From positions 1-58,270 of the forward strand of contig NW_022204837.1 in NCBI RefSeq assembly GCF_008831285.2: 58,270 bases of DNA. Direction: 5' to 3'. Shown here piece after piece: positions 1 to 9,000 of the stretch (its first letter is position 1; the number at the start of each line of letters is the position of its first letter). A model generated the notes under the pieces. The model was not told the DNA's origin, searched no databases, and saw nothing but the letters and a program-made list of their open reading frames with translations. The DNA is from Nymphaea colorata. Its lineage: Eukaryota > Streptophyta > Magnoliopsida > Nymphaeales > Nymphaeaceae. A program made the translations under genes and the position numbers.

Positions 1-62
1 CCCAACCCCAACCCCAACCCCAACCCAACCCCAACCCCAACCCCAACCCCAACCCCAACCCC
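1..62. repeat. Left telomere (C4A2 repeats)
   Basis: Ten-plus tandem CCCCAA units run from base 1 to the CCCC at 59-62, with one CCCAA variant near base 25. The C-rich strand reads 5' to 3' into the chromosome, as at a left chromosome end. C4A2 is the telomere unit of oligohymenophorean ciliates. The first stop codon inside the chromosome lies only 41 bp further in. Confidence 0.97.
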
Positions 63-103
63 TTGATTGCACATAGGGAAAGACTGATTCATTCAAGATA
101 CGA

Positions 104-1335
104 TCACTAAATGGAAAACTGTCCGGCCTGGGACCCCTTCATTTCCCTCCTGAGCTGCCCCACCTTGTTCTTGTTGAAGGCCAGACTCATGTAGCGCATG
201 TGCCTCTTGTTCTGGTTGAACTTGCTGCCCTCCTTCCCCTTCTGGTTGCAGTTCTGGATGAAGCCGCTCCGCACTAGCTCGATTTCCTTCCTCTTGCTTT
301 AGACTGCCAGCGGGACGTAGCTGGTGCAGCTGAAATGGCGCGGAGGGTAGTGGCGGTTGGCGACGACCGTGCTGGCCTCGCAGTCCTCGGTTTGGGCATA
401 GCTATTGACCTTTTTGGTGAGGAGGGCCTCCTGCCTCTTGGGCATAGGCTGTTTTTGCTAAGTCCTAACGATCTGAACCGATTAGATTTAGGAATTGGAA
501 TTCTATTCGCTGAGCGAGCTTTGGCAGCTGAGCCTATCCGTGTTCTTTGCCTTGCTGTTGGTGGGCAGCTAGACGATATGGTCTTCGTAGGGCTTGGTGA
601 GGTAGTAGTGGATCTTCTACTGCACGCCCGCATTGGAGCCTATCTTCTTTTCGAACTCCTCTGTTTTGAGGGTGAGCTTGTGCCTGTTCTTGTCGGTTTT
701 GAGGACGGCGTCAATGCTCTGGAGGGTGATTTGCTCGGTGGCCTTGCTGTCGATCTTGTCCTTGAGCATGAGGAGGAGCTTTTCCTTGAGGAGGTGTTCC
801 CTCATGTACTTCTCTTGAGGAGCTGGAGGAGGGCGCTGCAGTTCTTGAACTCGATGTCTGCCTCCCTGAGGAGGGCCTTCTGGTGGGCGATTTCCTCGCG
901 CATCCTGTTGTTGTCGGTGAAGAGCTTGAGGGTTTCGGCCTTGAAGTAGTCGAGCTCGTTGCTGAGGCTCCACACTTCGTCCTCGTTGTTCTTGCGGACG
1001 ATGATGGCGTTGAGCGTCTGCACCACCTGCTGGGTGTGGCTGCGCATCTCCTCGAGCTCCGCCCTCACCAGCGCGAAGATCTCGGCCTCGTAGTGCTCCA
1101 GCCGCCGGTAGAGGTGCTCGTCCACGCTCGAGATGATCTGGCCGATCTTGCGGAAGTGGCTGGCGATCGCCTCCTCCGACTCCCGCAGCGACTTCTTGTG
1201 CTGCTTCATCTCCGAGATGTAGTTGAGGAAGGACTCAGCGCGGGTGCCCCTGAGGAGGGAGTCGAGCGTGGTGAGGCTCCTCCTCCTGACGGCGGGGTGG
1301 CTGTCCTCCACCAGCGACGCTCTCGAGTTATTCAT
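104..1335 (-). CDS. Coiled-coil protein, unknown function (subtelomeric)
   Basis: Protein of about 410 residues starting at ATG 1333-1335 and ending at TGA (104-106), read with UAR as Glu. The N-terminal half is charged and helical: short Ser/Arg-rich leader, then long heptad-like stretches (residues about 40-250) rich in E, K, L and Q. The C-terminal part is basic and less structured. One frame break near 826 is cured by one added base. In-frame UAA/UAG codons are common in the second half and would otherwise look like stops. The stop codon is 41 bp from the telomere repeats. Divergent from the gene at 1471 (135 bp apart), so the two may share a promoter. I do not recognise a family. Confidence 0.72.
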
Positions 1336-1470
1336 GAGTAATTCATATAACTATCCGCAGTGCCGCCCTATAACTATAATGGAGGGGGAGGCGAGGACCA
1401 AAATGGAGAAGGGGCGTGTAAATAAATAAACTGTATTGATTTAACAGCTAATATTATTATAAACCGACCG

Positions 1471-3511
1471 ATGATGATGGCCCACCCGCACCGCACCGAC
1501 CGCACCGGCGACCACCCCGACGGCGCTTCCGACCGTCCCAACACTAATAACCTCAGAAACAGCGCCCTCCACGCTGAAATACTCTGCAGGATCACCTTCG
1601 ACCTCGACCAGGAACCCCAGGAACTGCTCGTGTACGAAAACACCTCCCTCAACGAACTCACTGCGCACCTCGTCGAAAAGCTGAAGCGGTCCTGCCTCGC
1701 CCTCGACCAGCCCCCCTACGAGATATCCGAGGAGGACAGGGCAGTCCTGAAGGGCGAGATAAAGGCGAGGATCGAGAGCACCATGGAGCAGAACACCGAG
1801 AAGTCGCTGCAGGCCGCCAAGTGGAGGAACAAGCTCAAGGAGATCGTGGAGGAGCGGACGAGGACGCCCATGGATTCGCTGGTCTCGCCCAGCAGCCAGC
1901 GCCAGACGCCGACCCAGAGCAAGTCCGTCTCGTACTTCAAGTACAACCTGCCCCACTCCCAGGACGAGCACTCGGCCAAGCAGAGGGAAATCGTCGAGAG
2001 GATGAAGACGCTCGACAGGGAAATCAACAGGTAGGCCAAGCCGCCCAAAACCGACAAGAACCATAACAACCGACTCTACGATCTGGGCAAGCAGACCAAC
2101 CTCTTAAAGGATTACTTGTCAAAGATCCACGAATACGAGGCCAAGGAGGAGGAGCTATCCGAGTGCACGTTTCACCCCTTCGTGAAGAGGGCGCATCAGG
2201 AGCCAAGAGAGCACAGCTGCGGAGACCACCACGCCAACGATGTATTCAAACGGTTGTACAACGAGGCGCTGGAGAAGAAGGAAAAGATGAAAAAAATTGA
2301 AGTGGAAATGCAGAACCGGCAGAGCGAGGAGTACAGGCATTTAAACTTCATCCCGCAGATCAACGAGTGCAGCAAGGACATCATCAGGGCCAAGAAGGAC
2401 CAGAAGACCAACATCTACGACAACCTCTATAAGGACATGCTGCACAAGGACCAGAAGCGCAAGTTCGAACCCTAGTGGACCTTCCACCCCGCCATCTGCC
2501 CCAAGTCCCAACAAATAGTCAAGAAGAACGAACAGCACAAAGGAAGCAGCAAGCTGGCATCATACAGCTCCAAGCAATTCTTCAAGGACATCGATATGGC
2601 CAAGCAGTAGCCCCCGCCTAAGCCAACCGCCAGGGACTGAAGACAGAGCACTCGCTTTCGAAAAGTCCCCTCTCCAAGAAGAATATGTCCACCAAGAAGC
2701 TGGAGAAGTACAAGATAGGCAGGGCCTCAGACGCCAGCATCAAGTAGACTCGCAACGAGGAAGACACCCTCAAGCGGATCGCATACAAGCCCACTAGCTA
2801 CTGCGAGAGCGAGTCCACCCTCAAGTAGAACATCTTCTCCAAAAAGGCATTCAAGAAGCCAAACAGGAACGCCGCGAAGGAAGCGGAGAGGGAGGAGCAC
2901 GAGGCGCCCTGGAACTGCTTCGTCGACTCCAAGGACATCAAGAGGGAGAAGATAATAATATCCTAGGAAACGATATAGACTTGCAATACTGAGGAGGCTA
3001 ATCCCACCTCCCACAAGAAGGGCAGCTTCCCAGCGCACGCGGAGGAGAGCAAGGGCAGGAAGGCAAAGCCGAAGAATGCCAGGGTGGATCCCTTCGTGTT
3101 CTTCGAGTAGAGAGAGAAGGAGAAGAAGACAAACATCATCAGCAACAAGGAGAACATCCAAGTAGTGAGAGAGCACAAGGAGGAGGAAAAGGGCATCGAA
3201 TTGTAGTTCCAGAAGCGCAAGAACAAGATATTCGAGGACATCTTCGCCTTCCTGGTCCGCTAGTCCACAGCTAGGCCGAACTCTCCTGCGATGCCATCCT
3301 CAACAGCGCCAGCATCCCCGCCACCCTCAAGCACATCTTCTACCCTATGGCTGAGGAGATGAAGCAGCTGGACGTCGGCCTCGACCGGGAAGAGTTCGTG
3401 TGGTCCATGGCGAGGATCTTCGATTCGCTGACCTTGCAGGAGCGGGGGTGGATCTTGGCGTGGGGACTCAAGCTCGAGGAACCTGCTGCCGAAACCAGGA
3501 ACCTTAGATGA
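1471..3511 (+). CDS. Coiled-coil protein with RLY...FxPxIN repeat modules
   Basis: About 680 residues from ATG 1471 (MMMAHPHRT) to TGA 3509-3511. Residues about 20-100 look like a compact domain (LCRITFDLDQEPQELLVYEN). After about residue 200 there are repeated modules: a CTFHP / NFIPQIN / WTFHP segment alternating with a helix of the type DVFKRLYNEALEKKEKMKK. Such F-x-P-x-I-N and RLY-x(2)-A modules are common in uncharacterised ciliate proteins. The C-terminal third is very basic and Ser-rich, ending in a compact helical tail (residues about 605-680). Two frame breaks, near 2636 (gac|tg) and 3270, each repaired by one base. Several in-frame UAGs read as Glu. Function unknown; a cytoskeletal role would be inference only. 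Confidence 0.7.
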
Positions 3512-3612
3512 TCTCTATGCTTCCCTTTGCTTTCCCTATGTTTCCCTAAGTTTCTCTATGTTTCTCTATGTGTTCCTATGCTTGCCTATCCTTCACTATG
3601 CTACTCTGTGGT
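3511..3612. repeat. Ten-base-pair tandem repeat between convergent genes
   Basis: About ten consecutive degenerate 10-bp units of the type TTTCYCTATG (for example tttccctatg, tttccctaag, tttctctatg twice, tgttcctatg, cttgcctatc, cttcactatg). The first unit begins on the last base of the upstream stop codon. The tract fills most of the 126 bp between the 3' ends of the genes at 1471-3511 (+) and 3638-4976 (-). Confidence 0.85.
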
Positions 3613-3637
3613 TGCCCAAAAAAAGAAAAGAGAAATA

Positions 3638-4976
3638 TCATTTTCTAATGTAAGGTAGGAGGACTTCGCGCGAGTGGTAGCGCTTGTTGACGGAGTGTTT
3701 GCCCTGGTAGATGCGGTTGATTTCCTGCTGCAGTTTTTCCCTGCGGTCGGGCAGCTGCACCTTGATGTCGTTGATGTTCTTGGAGACTCCTTCGACGTAG
3801 AGGATGTTGTTGGGCGCGTTGATGGAGCTGTTGGGGGACTTCTTGCGCCGGTTGTGGATGATGTCCTCGTGGTACCTGATCACCTTCTCCAGCTTCGGCA
3901 GCGTATCTACGATTAGAGGCTTCTTACTGGTCCGCTATCGCTCCTCCCGCTTGGGCTTGTGCAGCGAGGAGTCCGCCTTGTTCAGCTCGTAGCTCTGGCT
4001 GAAGGAATAGTTGGACTTGGGCAGCCGGTCCGTCAGGTACTGCAGTTTCTTGGGCATCTTGATGGTGTTGAGCAGTTCCTTCTGCTTGTCGCCCATTTCG
4101 ACGTCGTTGAGGCCCAGTTCCTCCACCTTGCGCAGGATGACTGGCGACCTGAGCATCTTCTCGCAGGAGGGCCTGCTTTTGGGCTTCAGCTGCAGCATGA
4201 AGCCGATGAACTGGCTCAGCTACTTGGAGAAGGTGTTGGGGATGGGCGAGAACTTGCCAGTTAGCACCGTCTGGGCCAGTCCCTCCATGTCCTCCGCCTT
4301 GAAGGGGACCTCGAGCGTCGTCATTTCGTATATGACACACCCCAGCGACCAGATGTCCGACTTGGAATCGTACGGCTGCTCGCTCCATACTTCGGGACTG
4401 GCGTAATAGGGCGTGCCTGTCTGCGTGTACAGCAGTCCGTTTTCTGCGATTTTGGAGACGTTCATGTCTCCGAGCTGCGCCCTGCCGTCGCTGTTGAGGA
4501 AGACGTTGGCGGTCTAATTGCGGGCGTGGGTACTTTGAGGTCGCGGTGGAGTATTTTCAAATCGTGGAGCTACTTGAGTCCGCGCAGGATATGGATGATG
4601 ATCTTCCAGATATAGTTCTCCTCGAAGTACTTCTTCTTCTTCTTTTGCTCGGAGATCTTGTGGTAGAGGTCGCCGTCGTCCGCGAATTCCATCACGATGC
4701 TGCAGTCGGGAGGGACTTACCAGAGGCTCTTGCCCTACAGGAAGGCCTACTTGTAGCGTACGATGTTGGTGTGCTGGATGGAGGCCAGGATGCGCACCTC
4801 GTTCAGCGCATTTTCGGCCTACTTTTCGGACAAATTGCCAATTTTGACTTTTTTGAGCGCGTATATCTGGCCGTCGGCGAGCCGCTCCACCTTGTAGACC
4901 GTCGAGTAGGCGCCCTCACCTGCTTCAGATCCTCAGTACCCAGCTTTGCCAGAATTGTGAAATCTTTTATTGACAT
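3638..4976 (-). CDS. NEK-family (NIMA-related) serine/threonine kinase
   Basis: Four exons joined by three introns (4920-4939, 4700-4720, 4514-4533) give exactly 425 residues with no frame break. Kinase motifs in order: GEGAYSTV glycine loop (about 14-21), ALKKV lysine (about 35), YKEAF (E is UAG), IVMEFADDGDLY hinge, ILHRDLKTANVFL catalytic loop (about 128-140), LGDMNVSK in place of DFG, GTPYYASPEVW activation segment, then CVIYEM and RPSCEKML of the C-lobe. DLN/DMN-type NEKs are a known ciliate expansion linked to cilium length and basal-body behaviour. After the kinase domain comes a basic tail of about 140 residues. Start chosen because TGA lies just upstream in frame. Conserved residues flank every intron, which is how the introns were placed. 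Confidence 0.93.
4514..4533 (-). other. Intron, 20 nt (NEK kinase)
   Basis: Removal joins ...HRDLK to TANVFL, the canonical kinase catalytic loop. Minus-strand sequence GTACCCACGCCCGCAATTAG, GT-AG bounded. Confidence 0.92.
4700..4720 (-). other. Intron, 21 nt (NEK kinase)
   Basis: Starts GTAAGTCC and ends CTGCAG on the minus strand. Its length is a multiple of three and it contains no TGA, but removing it restores SLCIVMEFA, the conserved NEK hinge. Confidence 0.88.
4920..4939 (-). other. Intron, 20 nt (NEK kinase)
   Basis: Minus-strand GTACTGAGGATCTGAAGCAG. Removal restores AKLG-EGAYSTVYKV, the glycine-rich loop. Confidence 0.92.
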
Positions 4977-5177
4977 AATTCAATATTTTATTAACTCCCT
5001 TCAATTATAACCGTACCGCTCTCATTAAATACGCACTCATAATGCCTCTCATCCCTTCAGGAATCTCCATCACGTCTAATACCGATTTTGGATTGTACTG
5101 TTACATCTCATCTATGCAAATAAGGATATAAGACCAATCCTCACTTAGACTATCAATGCACTTCCTTAATTACTCAT
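4936..5177 (-). CDS. Possible small ORF between NEK and Rab genes
   Basis: An open, protein-like reading with UAR as Glu runs on the minus strand from about 5160 toward the NEK start: CIDSLSEDWSYILICIDEME, then YNPKSVLDVMEIPEGMRG and MSAYLMRAVRLELKG. The only nearby ATG (5175-5177) is in a neighbouring frame and would need one base added in a GG run. The 3' end overlaps the NEK first exon, or stops just before it if one more base is missing. No family recognised. It could be a real 60-80 residue gene, part of a longer broken gene, or chance. Confidence 0.3.
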
Positions 5178-5299
5178 TTCGGTTTAGGATTTGAGTGTAC
5201 TTTACGGTCGATTTGTATCTTTGATTCTGCGCTGATGTGGGAATTGGGGCGGTTTTTGAGTGCCGATGGTTTGATTCTATAATTATAAGTTAAATCGAA
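4977..5299. other. Divergent intergenic region (NEK / Rab)
   Basis: 323 bp between divergent starts, AT-rich. Apart from the possible small minus-strand ORF listed at 4936-5177, I see no repeat, RNA gene or obvious promoter motif. Confidence 0.6.
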
Positions 5300-5945
5300 A
5301 TGCGGAGAGACCTCGGCTACGACTACCTCGCCAAACTGCTGATCATCGGGGACAGCGGCGTAGGCAAGACCAACATCCTCCTCAGATTCTGCGAAAATAA
5401 CTTCCTCTCCTCCCACCTCACCACCATCGGTAGCTCAACTGTAACGCAGGCATCGACTTCAAGATCAAGACGCTGGAGATAGATAACAAGAAAATCCGAC
5501 TGCAGATCTGGGATACTGCAGGGCAGGAGCGGTTCAAGACCATCACGCAGACCTACTACAAGGGGTCGATGGGCATCATCATGACATATTCTATTAGCGA
5601 CCCCGCCTCTTTCCAGTCCCTGGAGAACTGGCTGAGGCAGATCAAGACCCACGCCAGCGAAGACGTCGTCAAGATCCTAGTCGGCAACAAGTGCGACGTC
5701 GCCGACCGCAAAGTCTCTTTCGAAGAGGCCAAGAAAATGGCAGAACAGTTCGGAGTCGAGTATTCGAAGTTAGCGCCAAGGATAATCGCAACATCACTGA
5801 AATGTTTCACCACATGGCCACTGAGATCAAGAATAAGATTCTAAGCTCTTAGGTTCCCATCCAGCCTAAACCGTACACCTTCATCAAGCGGGACAACGTG
5901 GTTGCCGACCAGTAGGCAAAGAAGAAGAAGCTCTGCTGTTCTTGA
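5300..5945 (+). CDS. Rab-family small GTPase (Rab8-like)
   Basis: Rab GTPase, a membrane-anchored switch in vesicle traffic; about 208 residues after removing a 20-nt intron and repairing one break. Motifs: P-loop GDSGVGKT (about 18-25), TTIGIDFK switch I (spans the intron), [10 protein letters not shown] switch II, NKCD base specificity, SAK. The G-domain sequence [18 protein letters not shown] is typical of the Rab8/10/13 group. C-terminus KKKKLCCS carries the paired cysteines for prenylation. The break is at about 5763, where FEVSAK needs one more T in a short T run. Stop is TGA 5943-5945; in-frame UAGs near the C-terminus read as Glu. Its 3' end converges with the CFAP47-like gene 61 bp away. 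Confidence 0.95.
5430..5449 (+). other. Intron, 20 nt (Rab)
   Basis: GTAGCTCAACTGTAACGCAG. Removal joins TTIG to IDFK, the invariant Rab switch I. Confidence 0.95.
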
Positions 5946-6006
5946 TTCTTATATGTTTTGTAATAACTGCATCCCTGCAACGATTGTGCTAAAATGATAT
6001 TCAAAA

Positions 6007-9000
6007 TCACTTCTTCTCTGAGTTGGTCCTTCCCCTGGCGGCCTAAGGCTTGGAGGGGGGGATGTACTTGGGCAAGCTGCCCTTGAGAAGGTACGACCAG
6101 TACATCTCTGCAGTCTCTATTACCAGCTTTCCCTTCTTCTCCTTGCCGTACTCCACCGGAGTGAAGGAAACGAAGAAGTTGGTTCCCTTGCTGCCGAACT
6201 TGGCCAGCTGTCCCTCCTTTGGCTCAACTGAGAACTAGTGGGCTAAATAGTGGCACTGTTACCTGAGTCTGAAGTGAACTTGGCTTTGAACTGAGCTGCT
6301 GACTTGTCAGTGTTGGTCATCTTGAAGCTGATCGTGGAAGTCACCAGCAAGCTCGACTCGATTTCGATGAAATCGTCAGGCTATGGCTCCGTTCCCTACA
6401 GGTTGATCTTGAACCTCCACCTCGATCCCTCCTGGCGAGTCACCAGGAAGTCAAAGGAAACCTTTCCGGGCTTCATGGGTTTGAACAAGAACTAGAACTA
6501 CAGGGTATCCTTGGCGTGGTTGAGGCTCTTCTTGGGGCAATCCACGATCAGGAACTTGTCAATGAGGTGCTGGTAGTTGGCAGGCACGTTTTCGAGCTTG
6601 AACTCGTAGAGGTTGTTGTGCTTGAAGTTCTCGATTCCGTCGAGGGCGATTTGCACGTATTCGGAAGTGGTGGTCCTGCACTGGGCGACTAGGTTGGCGA
6701 CCACCTTTCCCTCGTTGATTTCGGTGATGCCCTTGATGGGGAAGGTCCAGAAGATCTTCTCGCTGATCATGACCAGGATCTTGCACTCGTACATGCTGCA
6801 GGCGTTGGGGATGAAGGAGAACGGGATCTCGAGGATGCTGAACGACTCGATCTAGAACTTGCTCTTGGAGGTGTTCAGCAGCCGGAACACCTTCTCTCCA
6901 GAGGCAGTCACGTAGATCATCTTCACGCCCACCGTGATGTCGTACTTGAAAGGGTTTCTGAACTTCACCGAGTCCGAGTGCTCCTCCATCAGCCCGTTGT
7001 AGACCACGAACGGCGGGAAAGGCACTGGAGACAGGCCCATTCCGCTCAGCTCGTATTCCCAGTCGCCAATCTCCTTGGAGGTGAACTTGACATTAGCGGT
7101 TTCGATGTTGTCGAGACTGGCCGGGATGTATTCTATCTACACTGTTTTGGTTTCGAAGGGATTGAGCTTGATGATGTTGTTCTTGAGAGCGAACTGCTCG
7201 GGGTTCGTATTGATGACTCTGATGGTGACTTTGGAGTTGGTGGGGTTTTCCAGTTCGGCCTCGATGAAGGTGGAGACGCCGAGGGGCGATTTGATGTTGT
7301 TGATGACCACTGGAGGCTTGGGGTGGCATTTCAGGTTGAACTAGTAGAGGATTTCGCCGATCTACGGATTGATGAAGCAGATGGATCCCTTCTCCTCTCC
7401 CACCTCCAAGGGGACGTACTCGAGCTCGTAGACGTTGGAGCTGTTGGGCTTCAGCTGGATCGAGGGGTACCCGTTGAGTCCAGCCCCGTTTATTATGACC
7501 TGGTAGGAGTTTTCAGTGGTCCCAGAGTAGGGGATTTATAGCTTCTCGACGTGCTTCTTCCTGATTTCGCTTTCGAGGTCCATGGTCTTGAGGGCGACTG
7601 GGTAGTTGGTGACGATGGAGACAGTGTACCAGATGTACTGCGGACCCTCCTCCTCGGTGAAGGTGATGCTGCCGGTGTACTCTCCGCACAGCATGGGCTG
7701 CACCACGAATTCGAATTTCTCCTTGCCTCCCGACGGAATGGTCAGCTTCTTGGCGCTCTCGCAGTTGAGCAGGTCCGTCTCCACCTTCAGCGTGATTGGC
7801 TTCTCCTGGTAGGGGTTTTTGACGATGATTTCCTTCTTGACGACCTGCTTGGCCTCGCACCTGATCTCGATGTGCTCCTCGGCGAGCGGCTCCTCCCCGT
7901 TTCCGATGATCTGGTACTCGAAGTTGTCGAGGGTGAGCGGGTTGCTCATGATGAGCTTGGCCTCGGCGACGTAGGCCCACTTGGGCTTGAAGGTGATGGG
8001 GAAGTTGCCGATGCTGTTGCGCTTGACGGGGAAGGTGGAGGAGTATGAGTTGTTGATGAGGAAGTAGTTGCCGTTCTTGGTGGGGTCGGGCAGCCAGGTG
8101 ATCTTGATGTTCCAGTCGCGCTCTGTGTTGTTGACGATCGGCAGGTTCTGCGTGACCTCGCTGCGCGCAGGCACGTTCATCTCGAGGATGGCCTTGAGCG
8201 GCTTGGGCTGGATGGTAAACACCACGCGGTACCTCCTCACGTCCGTTTTGGACTTGTTGGAGACCAACACGTAGGTGGAGAACTCGTACACTGGGTTTTT
8301 GCAGATGATGGTGAAGGGGATTTTGTTCTCCTGGGGCACTATTTCGGTTTCCTTGATCGAATCCCTCTTCTTGGACTCGTCTTTGCTCTCCTTCGCCTTC
8401 TAGTTGGCAGGCCGGTCAGAGAGGAGGATGGTTTCCTTTGCGTTGACGTAGGGATTGGCGCCAATCTCAACGTTGTAGTTTTCGTATATGTAGGAGTCGA
8501 CGGTGGTCTTGTTGGCCTCCTTGGTCGAGGTGGCAGCATTCACCCCCTTCTTGCTCTTCTTGAGCCCCTCGATGGCCTTCTTGGCGCGGGAGATCATGTC
8601 GTTCTTGGGGTTGATCTGGAACTCCCAGTTGACGATCTGGTCGACGCTGAGGGTCATGGGCGGCCTGATCTCGGCAGCGATGGCGGGCGGCTCCACAGTG
8701 GCGATGATCTAGTGCTGGAACTCGCCCACCACGTTGTTGACGAAGAAGATAGTAGTCCTCGTGGTGAACATGCTCATCGGGATGTAGTTTAAGGTCAGGG
8801 TGCCGGTTCCGTTCTTGCGGATCTTGATGTTCTCGGCCTTCCCGTAGATGGTCTGGATCTGCAGGTCCTTGGGGAGAGGAGGGATGGGGTTTTTGGCCTT
8901 CAGGTACTTGTTGTCGAAGATGTATTCGGTCTGGTAGGTGATGGTGAAGTCCACCAGTTCCGCCGAGCTGAACTTGTTGGTGACTTCGATGGGGAACTCG

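Noticed and set aside
1441-2064. Long open frames antisense to real genes (here opposite the 1471 gene; others opposite dynein, CFAP47-like and V-ATPase genes)
   Set aside because: G/C-ended codon bias on the coding strand removes stops from the opposite frames. The antisense peptides are Leu/Val/Gly-rich without motifs, while the sense readings carry conserved domains.
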